Below, in pieces: positions 1-6,583 of a stretch of DNA of 64,000 nt. Each line of letters begins with the position of its first letter. Within the stretch, counting starts at the first letter, position 1. Source of the stretch: an uncultured Faecalibacterium sp. (lineage in GTDB: Bacteria; Bacillota; Clostridia; Oscillospirales; Ruminococcaceae); contig CAKTGQ010000014.1 of the NCBI GenBank assembly GCA_934561555.1, positions 1 through 64,000 on the forward strand, in the 5' to 3' direction. The position numbers were made by a program, and so were the translations under genes. Below the pieces are notes generated by a model. The model had not been told where the DNA came from, searched no databases, and saw nothing but the letters and a program-made list of their open reading frames with translations.

Positions 1-30
1 CTCTTTGAGCAGTTCGTATTGCGCAGCCAT
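1..30 (-). CDS. Start of a gene that runs off the window (possible ABC permease)
   Basis: Only the first ten codons (MAAQYELLKE) lie inside the window. The ATG at 28-30 is preceded on the minus strand by GAGG six bases upstream, a good ribosome site. It follows the amino-acid binding lipoprotein on the same strand, so by context it is probably the membrane or ATPase subunit of that ABC transporter. The terminator at 78-110 sits between the two genes, which would let the binding protein be made in excess. The product cannot be confirmed from ten residues. Confidence 0.45.
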   Translation of the reverse strand, partial: MAAQYELLKE

Positions 31-77
31 TCACATCCTCACTTTCTGTTTGTCAATAAATTGTAACCACTTTTTTC

Positions 78-110
78 CAAAAAAAGAGGTGCCCCTGCGT
101 GGGGCGCCTC
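78..110 (-). terminator. Rho-independent terminator after the amino-acid binding protein
   Basis: A 10-bp stem (86-95 with 101-110, one G-U pair) and a 5-base loop are followed on the minus strand by a run of T. It lies just past the stop of the gene at 143-973 and before the next start at 30, so it may act as a partial terminator inside an ABC operon. Confidence 0.8.
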
Positions 111-142
111 CTCGGGTACGGGGATCATACGGGGTACACAGC

Positions 143-973
143 TTAGTTTGCGTTGATGTACTTATCCACGATGGACTGCAGGGTGCCGTCCTCCTTCAGC
201 TCCTCCAGAGCCTTGTTGATGGCGTCCTCCAGTGCAGAGCCCTTTGCCATGCCAATGGCGTAGTCCTCCTCGGCGTAGCTGGTGTCCAGCACCTTCAGGC
301 CGGGGTTGGCGGCAACGTACTCCGTAGCGGGAGCGTTGTCGATGACCACAGCGTCCACCTGACCGTTGTTCAGAGCCTGCACAGCGGTCAGGCCGTTGTC
401 GTAGGCCACAACAGAGTCCTCGCCGAAGTCATCGGAGCAGTAGATGTAGCCGGTGGTGCCGCGCTGGGTACCGATCTTCTTGCCTGCCAGATCATCGGGA
501 GAAGCAATGTCGGAATCGTTCGGCACAATGATGGACTGGATGCCGGTGGCGTAGCTGTCGGAGAAATCCATCACAGCCTTGCGCTCGTCGGTCACGGTAA
601 CGCCTGCCATCACGATGTCGGCCTTGCCCTGCTGCACGCTGAGCAGTGCGGCGTCAAAGTCCATATCATCGATCTGCAGCTCCAGACCCAACTTCTCAGC
701 AATGGCCTTGGCGGTGTCCACATCAATGCCCTCGATCTCACCGGAGTCGGTGGTCATCTCGTACGGAGGGAAGGTGGCGTTGGTAGCCATGGTCAACTTG
801 CCGGCCTCCACGGTGGTCAGTTCAGCAACGGTAGAAGCAGCCTCGGAGGAAGCGGCAGAGCTTGCCACAGAGGAAGCAGCAGAGCTTGCGGAACCACCGC
901 AGGCGGTCAGAGCCAGAGCAGCAACGGAAACAGCAGCGGCAGCCATGAAGCTGCGGCGAGAGATCTTTTTCAT
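143..973 (-). CDS. Amino-acid ABC transporter substrate-binding lipoprotein
   Basis: A 276-aa extracellular solute-binding protein of family 3 (polar amino acid, SBP_bac_3), anchored to the outer membrane face by a lipid. The N-terminus has KKISRRSF, a hydrophobic stretch and the lipobox LTAC, then a Ser/Ala-rich spacer to about residue 50. Family signatures are visible: FPPYEM near the start of the domain, GIDVDTAKAIAEKLG, and the hinge region GTQRGTTGY. The longer reading frame starts at a TTG at 979, but the ATG at 973 has GAGGAG at a good distance and is preferred. The n-region carries a twin-arginine-like SRRSF. The gene is probably the first of an operon continuing beyond the window. 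The exact amino acid cannot be read from sequence. Confidence 0.88.
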   Translation of the reverse strand: MKKISRRSFMAAAAVSVAALALTACGGSASSAASSVASSAASSEAASTVAELTTVEAGKLTMATNATFPPYEMTTDSGEIEGIDVDTAKAIAEKLGLELQIDDMDFDAALLSVQQGKADIVMAGVTVTDERKAVMDFSDSYATGIQSIIVPNDSDIASPDDLAGKKIGTQRGTTGYIYCSDDFGEDSVVAYDNGLTAVQALNNGQVDAVVIDNAPATEYVAANPGLKVLDTSYAEEDYAIGMAKGSALEDAINKALEELKEDGTLQSIVDKYINAN

Positions 974-1056
974 ATTCAAACACTCCTCAATCTATGCAAT
1001 ATAGTTTGCTTTGCCCCGATGGGATGCGATTCATCGCGCTTTCGGGGAACGCACTT

Positions 1057-1085
1057 AGTATAGTTTGTACAAAACGAAAAGTCAA
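1057..1085 (-). promoter_or_regulatory. Sigma-A-type promoter for the amino-acid binding protein
   Basis: On the minus strand TTGACT (1080-1085) and TATACT (1057-1062) are separated by exactly 17 bases. They sit about 85 bases ahead of the start at 973. Confidence 0.8.
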
Positions 1086-1190
1086 TACTTGTGCATAATA
1101 ATCCGTGAAATTGAAACGATTTTGCAAACATTTATGCAATAACGGAGAAAATGTGTGAATATATGCGGTATAAACGCCCTCAGTCCCGAT

Positions 1191-1340
1191 GCCCTCTCAG
1201 TCACCTGCGGTGACAGCTCTCCCAAAGGGAGAGCCAAGAGCACTGCCGAAAATTTCCTCATTGCACCTAATACTTTAGCAACAAGCCTTAGACCTTGGCT
1301 CTCCCTTCGGGAGAGCTGGCGCGGGAGCGCCTGAGAGGGC
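1191..1340. repeat. MITE-like inverted-repeat element, copy A
   Basis: A 150-bp element bounded by the exact 10-bp inverted repeat GCCCTCTCAG / CTGAGAGGGC. Each end also has an inner hairpin (CAGCTCTCCC..GGGAGAGCC), so the whole element can fold on itself. It has no open frame of its own. It fills most of the space between the nitroreductase gene and the next promoter. Related elements are at 2950-3252, 10628-10807 and 16051-16183. Confidence 0.75.
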
Positions 1341-1358
1341 GAACTTACACTATGAAAA

Positions 1359-1934
1359 TCAGATGCTTCTTGCAATCTCCTCGGCGTTGCGCTTGGGTAC
1401 GCAGTAGTCGCGGTTTTCGTCCAGATAGTACTTTACGCCGGTCTGCTCGGTCATGGGCACGATAGCGGCCTTGTGGGTGGGGTAGCCGAAAGCCACCATA
1501 AACGCCAGCTTCTGCGGCTCCTCGATGCCCAGCAGTGCGGTCAGGGCGGGCTTGTTGATCGCGCCCATGATGCAGCTGCCCACGCCCTTGTCCCATGCGG
1601 CAAGGGTCATATTGGCCAGCGCAATGCCGGTGTCGGTGGCAAGGTCGCCGGGAATGGCGGTATCCTGCACCACGGCTGCATAAAAGGTGGGCAGCTCGTC
1701 CGTCTTGGGCGTGCCCTGCTCCGGCGGCAGGTAGCCAGCCCACTTGACCAGCGGCTGCACCTTGGCTACCATCTCCGGGCTTTGCACCAGCACCAGACGC
1801 ACCGCCTGCCGGTTTGCCCCACAGGAGGACAGCCGCACGGCTTGTACGATATCGTCCACCACGTCCTGCGGCACGGCTTTTTGTGCAAAACGGCGGTAGG
1901 TGCGGCGGGTAGTCAGAAGTTCCATGACAGACAT
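1359..1934 (-). CDS. Nitroreductase-family protein
   Basis: A 191-aa cytoplasmic flavoprotein of the nitroreductase superfamily (FMN-binding, NAD(P)H-dependent reductase). The N-terminal MELLTTRRTYRRF is the usual FMN phosphate-binding segment, and DTGIALANMTLAAWDKGVGSC is the conserved middle helix. The size fits the smaller nitroreductases. The start at 1934 (MSVMELL) has AAAGGAG upstream; the upstream extension in frame is AT-rich and unlike coding sequence. It stands alone between an inverted-repeat element and a divergent promoter region. The natural substrate is unknown; roles in quinone, nitro-compound or flavin reduction are all seen in this family. Confidence 0.88.
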   Translation of the reverse strand: MSVMELLTTRRTYRRFAQKAVPQDVVDDIVQAVRLSSCGANRQAVRLVLVQSPEMVAKVQPLVKWAGYLPPEQGTPKTDELPTFYAAVVQDTAIPGDLATDTGIALANMTLAAWDKGVGSCIMGAINKPALTALLGIEEPQKLAFMVAFGYPTHKAAIVPMTEQTGVKYYLDENRDYCVPKRNAEEIARSI

Positions 1935-2122
1935 ATTGAATCGCTCCTTTATCCGGTAAAAATACAAAACGAGAAAAATTATATATAGAGTATAGCAGAT
2001 GCACCGGCGCACAGCAATGGCTATGGCGCGTTTTTTGGACGGGTACGACGGACAAATTGTAAAAAAATGACGGTACTTATTCTTTACTCTTGTATTTTTT
2101 AGTGAATACTTCTATAAAACGC

Positions 2123-2152
2123 TTGACAATCTGGGGCAGAAGAGGTTATTAT
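2123..2152 (+). promoter_or_regulatory. Promoter for the lipoprotein at 2220
   Basis: TTGACA (2123-2128) and TATTAT (2147-2152) are 18 bases apart, about 70 bases ahead of the start. The -35 is a perfect consensus. Confidence 0.75.
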
Positions 2153-2219
2153 ATAGGTGCGAAGCGCATTACATGGAGTGTAAGGCGTGCTTGAAAGAAA
2201 GATTGTGAGGTTGATTATT

Positions 2220-2813
2220 ATGTCTAATATCTCTCGTCGTCAGTTCCTGAAGGGCGCAGGTGTCGCTACTCTGGCTGTTGCGGCTGCTGGTGTTCTGGCA
2301 GGCTGCTCCAAGGAAGATGTTCCCGTAATTCCCGAAGTGACCACTCGTCCTGTGATGGTCATCTTTATGGCAGATAAAGGCAATGGCGAGATCGCGGTTG
2401 TAGGTGAGACTGCCAAGATTGATGTTCTGAAGACCGAGAACTCTGTGAAGGTTGCTGACATCGATAAGAAGCTGATTCCGGATACCTATCATCTGGAGAA
2501 CGAAAAGGCAGTCGTTGAGATCCGCAAGGATGCCTCTAAGGGCGAGTACATCATCGTCTTTGTGACTGATGTGACCTACACACCTGCTACCAAGGAAGTT
2601 GAGGTTAAGCTGGCTATTACCAATCCGGAAGCTGGCGAAAGTGTCTTCACTAGCGTGAAGGCTACCGTTAAGAAGGATGCAACCACTATTTCCGCAAGCG
2701 AGATTACTCTGCCGGCAGGCTTTACTTGGGCAGAGGGCACCGAGATGGATCGTCAGTATGATATCGCTTCCTACATTTTCCCCATTAAGCATCTCCCTAA
2801 GAACCCTAAGTAA
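2220..2813 (+). CDS. Uncharacterised small lipoprotein with twin-arginine-type signal
   Basis: I do not recognise this 197-aa protein. The N-terminus (SRRQFLKGAGVATLAVAAAG) is a textbook twin-arginine signal and is followed by the lipobox LAGC, so it should be an exported, lipid-anchored protein. The mature part has no cysteine apart from the lipid Cys and reads as alternating short strands (for example KEVEVKLAIT, KATVKKDATT), suggesting a beta-sandwich or Ig-like fold; that is inference. The ATG at 2220 has GAGG nine bases upstream; an in-frame GTG at 2187 is less likely. Codons often end in T (GTT, GCT, TCT), unlike the GC-ending neighbours. With a near-perfect promoter and a strong terminator it looks like a highly expressed single-gene unit. 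Confidence 0.75.
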   Translation: MSNISRRQFLKGAGVATLAVAAAGVLAGCSKEDVPVIPEVTTRPVMVIFMADKGNGEIAVVGETAKIDVLKTENSVKVADIDKKLIPDTYHLENEKAVVEIRKDASKGEYIIVFVTDVTYTPATKEVEVKLAITNPEAGESVFTSVKATVKKDATTISASEITLPAGFTWAEGTEMDRQYDIASYIFPIKHLPKNPK

Positions 2814-2852
2814 AAAACGGTTGATTGTGAGAGTAGTAACTTAATAGGCACT

Positions 2853-2889
2853 AAAAAGGGGCATCCGCATTTGCGGGTGTCCCTTTTTT
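2853..2889 (+). terminator. Terminator of the lipoprotein at 2220
   Basis: A stem of about 15 pairs (AAAGGGGCATCCGCA with TGCGGGTGTCCCTTT) is followed by six T. Confidence 0.85.
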
Positions 2890-2949
2890 AACGAAATGAC
2901 GTATATGAGGATTGGACCCTTGCTCCGCCGTTTTTTCGGTGGCGGGCAA

Positions 2950-3252
2950 CCCCTTCCGTCAAAGCCTGCGGCTTTGACACCTTCCCCAAGGGGACGGCTT
3001 AACTCCCTCAGTCAAAGCCTGCGGCTTTGCCAGCTCCCTCTGGGAGGGAGCCTCTGGCGCGCCCGGAAACTTTACACTTTAGCCGGAAATTTTGCCGTTA
3101 TGTCAAGAGCCCCATCTCAGAGGACGACTTCCCCCGCTCCGGGGGAAGATGTCGCGCAGCGACAAAAGGGGGAATCTGTCGAGCGCAGCGATGACTGGGG
3201 GAGTTCGCTTCCAAGGGGAATCTGGCACGCCGTTAGGCGTGACTGAGAGGGC
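2950..3252. repeat. Cluster of inverted-repeat elements, copy B
   Basis: The 440-base gap between 2814 and 3253 holds no gene. It contains two tandem variants of the element end (2950-3000 and 3003-3052, both with GTCAAAGCCTGCGGCTTTG), then GC-rich hairpins, and closes with CTGAGAGGGC at 3243-3252, the same terminal sequence as copy A. The element ends two bases before the stop codon of the exporter gene. It looks like several insertions of one family stacked together. Confidence 0.65.
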
Positions 3253-3253
3253 T

Positions 3254-3703
3254 CTACTTCCTCTTCGGCAGCGGCACGCACAGCACCAGACTGATGCCGA
3301 TGGCAAGCGCCACGGCGATCTTAAAGGTGCTGATGCCGTTGGCAAGGGCAAGAGCGTTTTCGTTCTGGATAAAATAGTAGGCGGTGTAGTAGATGCCCGC
3401 GCCCGGCACAAGCGGAAAAATACCGGACAGCAAAAACACCGTGACCGGCGTTTTTTGGGTAATGGCAAACACGCGGGTAAGGATGGTAAGCGGAATGACC
3501 GCCAGCAGCGAGGCCGTGGCGGGGTCTGCGCCCAGCAGGGTCAGAAACTCGTACCCCAGCCAGCCCACAGCACCCACCAGTGCGCAGTAGGGCAGGCAGC
3601 GCCGGGGGCACGCAAACAGAATAGCGAAGCTCAGCGTGCCCGCTCCAGCCAGAAAAAACTGCGCGGTCAGCTCGCCGATTTGTGCAGCTGTAAGGGACAT
3701 CAT
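3254..3703 (-). CDS. Threonine/serine exporter, small membrane subunit (ThrE-like)
   Basis: A 149-aa integral membrane protein with about four hydrophobic segments and the motif FPLVPGAGIYYTAYY, typical of the C-terminal half of the ThrE exporter family (ThrE_2, formerly DUF3815). Its ATG at 3703 overlaps the stop of the upstream gene by 4 bases (ATGA), so the two are translationally coupled. In actinobacteria both halves are one protein; in Firmicutes they are commonly split as here. Export of threonine, serine or a related small amino acid out of the cell is the expected role, inferred from the family. Confidence 0.8.
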   Translation of the reverse strand: MMSLTAAQIGELTAQFFLAGAGTLSFAILFACPRRCLPYCALVGAVGWLGYEFLTLLGADPATASLLAVIPLTILTRVFAITQKTPVTVFLLSGIFPLVPGAGIYYTAYYFIQNENALALANGISTFKIAVALAIGISLVLCVPLPKRK

Positions 3704-4491
3704 ACCACGACCACCCCCGTAAATATTGTGTACAGCCGCAGCACAAGGCCGGTGCCTATGGCAATGCTGGCGGCAATGAGCAAAGCGTCGATCATGCGGA
3801 TGGTGCCGGAAAGGTAGTCGCCCTGCACAAAGTCCCGGATGCCCATGGTAAAGGCGATGCCCGGGGTCAGGATCATCAGCGCGCCGATAATGGCGTGGCT
3901 GGCGGAGGTGTGCAGCACACTGCACAGCAGAATGCACACCAGTGTGATCAGTGCGGCGGTGCTGATCTTCTGGAAGCCGCTGGGCACCTCATGCCGCCCG
4001 CACCACAGCAGGTACCAGCTGGCCGCCAGCCCCGCTCCGGCAGCTGCCAGTGCGCTGCGCAGGTTGCCGCCGAACATCATGGCAAAGCAGAACGCCCCGC
4101 ACAGCCCGGACAGCAGCTGCACATGATCTTTGGGGAAGGGCAGCCGCCGCGCCAGCACCAGACGGCTCTCGGCTTCGTCTAAGGTCATACCGGTCTGGGC
4201 AATCTGGCGGGAAAGCTCATTCACCGCCGCCACCCGCCCCAGATGGGTGGTGCGCACTGGCACGTTGCGCACCTCGCTGATCTCGGCAGTACCGGCGCTG
4301 GCAAAAATGCCGTTGGTCAGCACATAAACGTGGAACTCCCGCAAATGGAAACTGCGCGCCATGATCTCCATGGTCTGCTCCACCCGGAACACCTCCGCGC
4401 CGTTTTCCAACAGGGTCTGCCCTGCGGCCATGATAAAATCCATGATGCGGCGGCGCAGCTCTTCATCGGGAAAAGGGTCTCTGCTGTTCAT
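3700..4491 (-). CDS. Threonine/serine exporter, large subunit (ThrE-like, DUF1212)
   Basis: A 263-aa protein of the ThrE N-terminal family (DUF1212). Residues 1-110 are a soluble region with the family patterns NGAEVFRVEQTME and RVAAVNELSRQI; residues 120-260 hold about five membrane spans, including the conserved GGNLRSALAAAGAG and LMILTPGIAFTMGIRDF. The start at 4491 has AAGGAG ten bases upstream; in-frame sequence further upstream overlaps the promoter and is rejected. It forms a two-gene operon with the small subunit. Expression is probably driven by the promoter at 4528-4556. Confidence 0.82.
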   Translation of the reverse strand: MNSRDPFPDEELRRRIMDFIMAAGQTLLENGAEVFRVEQTMEIMARSFHLREFHVYVLTNGIFASAGTAEISEVRNVPVRTTHLGRVAAVNELSRQIAQTGMTLDEAESRLVLARRLPFPKDHVQLLSGLCGAFCFAMMFGGNLRSALAAAGAGLAASWYLLWCGRHEVPSGFQKISTAALITLVCILLCSVLHTSASHAIIGALMILTPGIAFTMGIRDFVQGDYLSGTIRMIDALLIAASIAIGTGLVLRLYTIFTGVVVV

Positions 4492-4527
4492 TGCCTGCTC
4501 TCCTTGCAAAAAAGAATGGTGTAATAT

Positions 4528-4556
4528 ATTGTAAGCCGAAGCATTTTTCTTGACAA
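4528..4556 (-). promoter_or_regulatory. Promoter of the ThrE-like operon
   Basis: On the minus strand TTGTCA (4551-4556) and TACAAT (4528-4533) are 17 bases apart. Its -35 box lies on the same bases as the -35 of the divergent promoter at 4550-4578. Confidence 0.7.
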
Positions 4557-4578
4557 TGCGTGAAAACCGGGCTATACT
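4550..4578 (+). promoter_or_regulatory. Strong promoter of the convergent (antitoxin-type) RNA
   Basis: TTGACA (4550-4555), 17 bases, TATACT (4573-4578). No protein start follows; the only thing downstream on this strand before the terminator at 4631-4677 is about 95 bases of RNA. Confidence 0.8.
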
Positions 4579-4584
4579 ATACAT

Positions 4585-4680
4585 AGAGAAGGCGCTGCCC
4601 GCGATGGTCAGCATCCCTACCCGTGCGTCAAAAAGATTGACCGCTTAAGTTGGAAGCTTTGGGGCGGTCAATCTTTTTTG
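4585..4680 (+). ncRNA. Candidate antisense RNA antitoxin
   Basis: A near-consensus promoter at 4550-4578 and a 14-bp perfect terminator stem at 4631-4677 define a transcript of about 95 bases with no credible open frame. It runs toward the small hydrophobic peptide gene and ends inside the last codons of that gene, so its 3' half is fully complementary to the 3' end of the toxin mRNA. This is the layout of txpA/ratA-type loci, where the RNA blocks or destabilises the toxin message. The role is inferred from the arrangement; the RNA itself matches no family I can name. Confidence 0.6.
4631..4677. terminator. Bidirectional terminator shared by toxin and antisense RNA
   Basis: A perfect 14-bp stem (4631-4644 with 4664-4677) is flanked by A-runs and T-runs so that it works on both strands. 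The stop codon of the 44-aa peptide (4668-4670) lies in the stem. Confidence 0.85.
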
Positions 4681-4802
4681 CTTTTGTTCTCCTGTTTCTG
4701 ATAAAAAGTCGTTACCTCAAAGGTCAGCCGGATGACCTCCACGATCAGCGTTAGCAGACCGAGGATGAACATCAGCAGCGCGAGCAGTTGTGTCAGATCC
4801 AT
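4668..4802 (-). CDS. Putative type I toxin peptide (holin-like/TxpA-like)
   Basis: A 44-aa peptide. Residues 1-3 (MDL) are followed by one hydrophobic span (roughly TQLLALLMFILGLLTLIVEV), a short amphipathic part and a lysine-rich tail ending KSKKD. This is the build of the small membrane toxins of type I systems (putative holin-like toxin family). The ribosome site GGGAGGG lies nine bases before the ATG, but a 7-bp G:C stem (4810-4816 with 4831-4837) can hide it, and a second alternative stem (4821-4827 with 4865-4871) lies above; hidden ribosome sites are typical of these toxins. It has its own promoter at 4968-4996 and a leader of about 160 bases. The antisense RNA at 4585-4680 converges on it. 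Confidence 0.68.
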   Translation of the reverse strand: MDLTQLLALLMFILGLLTLIVEVIRLTFEVTTFYQKQENKSKKD

Positions 4803-4967
4803 AGAGTTTCCCTCCCTTCTGAGGTCTTTGGGGAGGGGGGATTGCAAAAAAGTTTCCTTCCCGCAGACCTCGTTTCATTTTGTTCAGATGAAACAGTGTA
4901 CGGGTAAGGGATGCATGACCACCTGTTCATGCAGGCAGCACCTTCGCCGCCGTAAGGCGGCAAATCA

Positions 4968-4996
4968 AGTATATCATGCTTTGCGTTGTTTCGCAA
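4968..4996 (-). promoter_or_regulatory. Promoter of the toxin mRNA
   Basis: On the minus strand TTGCGA (4991-4996) and TATACT (4968-4973) are 17 bases apart. The predicted 5' leader runs from about 4962 to 4803 and is rich in hairpins, including GCCGCC..GGCGGC at its start. Confidence 0.65.
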
Positions 4997-5035
4997 CAAA
5001 AAGCGCTGGAAATGCCGCCGCTTTCTTGCGGAAAA

Positions 5036-5069
5036 GAAAAACCGCCACCCCGGCAGGTGACGGTTTTTC
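5036..5069. terminator. Terminator of the small RNA at 5036-5128
   Basis: A stem of AAAAACCG with CGGTTTTT, with an inner CACC/GGTG pairing; the flanking A and T runs make it usable on both strands. Confidence 0.75.
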
Positions 5070-5128
5070 TTTGATAAAAGTTAAGCCAAAAACCTAAAGG
5101 GCTAACCGCTTGTCGCAGTGCCTTTTGT
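5036..5128 (-). ncRNA. Candidate small RNA beside the toxin locus
   Basis: A perfect TTGACA-17-TATACT promoter on the minus strand (5135-5163) and a hairpin terminator (5036-5069, AAAAACCG..CGGTTTTT) bracket about 90 bases. Inside is another hairpin built from GTTAGCC and GGCTTAAC. No ribosome site with a start codon is evident. It lies on the same strand as the toxin, upstream of the toxin promoter, and could be a second regulator or the remains of a duplicated toxin unit. Function is unknown. Confidence 0.55.
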
Positions 5129-5134
5129 AGTTAT

Positions 5135-5163
5135 AGTATAACCTTTTTTGTGCGTATTGTCAA
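5135..5163 (-). promoter_or_regulatory. Promoter of the small RNA at 5036-5128
   Basis: On the minus strand TTGACA (5158-5163), 17 bases, TATACT (5135-5140). Confidence 0.8.
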
Positions 5164-5225
5164 GTAAAACGGGCGCGGCAAAAGGCCGGAAGTCATATCC
5201 CTACCCAAAAACTTCGTTAGGGGTG

Positions 5226-5254
5226 TTGACAAATGCCGCCGATGGGTTTATTAT
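5226..5254 (+). promoter_or_regulatory. Promoter of the methionine T-box operon
   Basis: TTGACA (5226-5231), 17 bases, TATTAT (5249-5254), directly ahead of the T-box leader. Confidence 0.8.
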
Positions 5255-5260
5255 AGTGTC

Positions 5261-5567
5261 AATATCACGAAAATGGCTGTGAAGAGAAGAGTAGGCCTTC
5301 GCATTGATCCTTACCAGAGAGCCCGGGCGGTGAAAAAGGGCAGGAAACAGGAAGCTGAAAATGGTCTCGGAGCCGTGCGGACGAGGCGCAGGAGTGCTAA
5401 GCCCGCAACGGGATGCGCCCGTTACAGCGTCCGGCTGTAAGCAGCACACGCTGCCGCAGCATCGAGGCTGTACCCGTAAGGATGCAGTGAACCAAGGTGG
5501 TACCACGGAAGTATGTTCATGCCTCCGTCCTTGCAGAGCCTAAGGCTTGTAAGGACGGGGGCATTTT
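5261..5567 (+). promoter_or_regulatory. T-box leader, methionine specific
   Basis: A full-length T-box that senses uncharged tRNA. The antiterminator signature AAGGTGGTACCACG is at 5494-5507. It is followed by a G+C-rich terminator hairpin and T-run (5521-5567). The Stem I region shows the AGAGAG..GGTCTC closing pairs, and the specifier-loop codon reads ATG (in GAAAATGGTCTCGG, about 5366-5379), matching tRNA-Met. The downstream genes are all for methionine uptake or synthesis, which supports the call. When Met-tRNA is uncharged, the antiterminator should form and the operon be transcribed. Confidence 0.88.
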
Positions 5568-5653
5568 TCATGCGTCCGTTCAAGGCCGCGCGCGGAAAGG
5601 TGCCGTGCGGGCCACTGTACATAATAGAGAACAAATAGAGAGGGAACAAAACT

Positions 5654-6565
5654 ATGATTACTCGTCGCAATTTTCTGAAAGTTACCGGTGTGGCAGCCGC
5701 AGCCGCTGCCCTGACTGCCTGCGGTGGTTCTTCTTCCACTGCTTCTTCTGCTGCTTCCGGCAGCGTGGCATCCTCTGCCGCAGCTAAGCTGGACAAGATC
5801 AAGGTGGCTGTGCCCAACGATACCACCAACGAGGCCCGCGCTCTGACCCTGCTGGAGAAGAACGGCTTCTTCAAGCTGAAGGCAGATGCCGGCCTGACCG
5901 CCACCAAGAACGACATTGAGGAGAACCCCCTGAACGTCACTGTGGACGAGGTGGAGGCCGCTCAGGTGCCCAACGTCCTGCAGGACGAGGACTACGCCGT
6001 CATCAACTCCAACTACGCCATCTCTGCCGGTCTGGACCCCATGACCGATGCACTGGCCATGGAGGACGGCTCTTCCGCTTACGTTAACATTCTGGTCTGC
6101 AAGGACGGCAATCAGGAGGAGCCCAAGATCAAGGCTCTGGCTGCTGCCCTGCAGAGCCAGAAGGTGAAGGACTTCATGGATGAGACCTACAAGGGCGCTG
6201 TGGTGTCCGTTGTGGAGAACCCCACCGACGGCTATGATTCCACTGTGGACTACGATGCTCTGAACGGTCAGACCGTCAGCTGCGCCGCTACTCCCGCCCC
6301 CCACTGCGAGGTGCTGGAGGTGTGCAAGGAGATCCTTGCCGCCAAGGGCATCACGCTGGATATCCAGGAGTACGATGACTATGTGATTCCCAACCAGATC
6401 GTCGAGGACGGTCAGGTAGACACCAACTACTTCCAGCATCAGCCGTATCTGGACAACTTCAACGCCGAAAAGGGTACCCATCTGGTGACCGTTGCCGGTA
6501 TTCACGTAGAGCCCATGGGCATCTACGGCGGCAAGCAGGACAGTCTGGCACCCATCGAGGGATAA
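5654..6565 (+). CDS. metQ: Methionine-binding lipoprotein MetQ
   Basis: A 303-aa NlpA/MetQ-family lipoprotein, the extracellular binding component of the methionine ABC importer. Residues 1-22 are the signal (ITRRNFLKVTG...LTAC lipobox), followed by a Ser/Ala spacer to about 45. The mature part has MetQ features: an N-terminal strand KIKVAVPNDTTNEARAL, VPNVLQDEDYAVINSNYA and DTNYFQHQPYLDNFN. It is the first gene after the methionine T-box and is followed by the ATPase and permease. The n-region has an RR pair like several other lipoproteins in the window. Confidence 0.93.
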   Translation: MITRRNFLKVTGVAAAAAALTACGGSSSTASSAASGSVASSAAAKLDKIKVAVPNDTTNEARALTLLEKNGFFKLKADAGLTATKNDIEENPLNVTVDEVEAAQVPNVLQDEDYAVINSNYAISAGLDPMTDALAMEDGSSAYVNILVCKDGNQEEPKIKALAAALQSQKVKDFMDETYKGAVVSVVENPTDGYDSTVDYDALNGQTVSCAATPAPHCEVLEVCKEILAAKGITLDIQEYDDYVIPNQIVEDGQVDTNYFQHQPYLDNFNAEKGTHLVTVAGIHVEPMGIYGGKQDSLAPIEG

Positions 6566-6583
6566 GCTAAAGGAGCAATTTCT

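Noticed and set aside
1082-1375. A 97-codon open frame on the minus strand
   Set aside because: It lies across the MITE-like repeat and a promoter and shows no coding features.
4732-5097. A 121-codon open frame on the plus strand
   Set aside because: It is antisense to the toxin gene and its leader; no ribosome site and composition unlike a protein.
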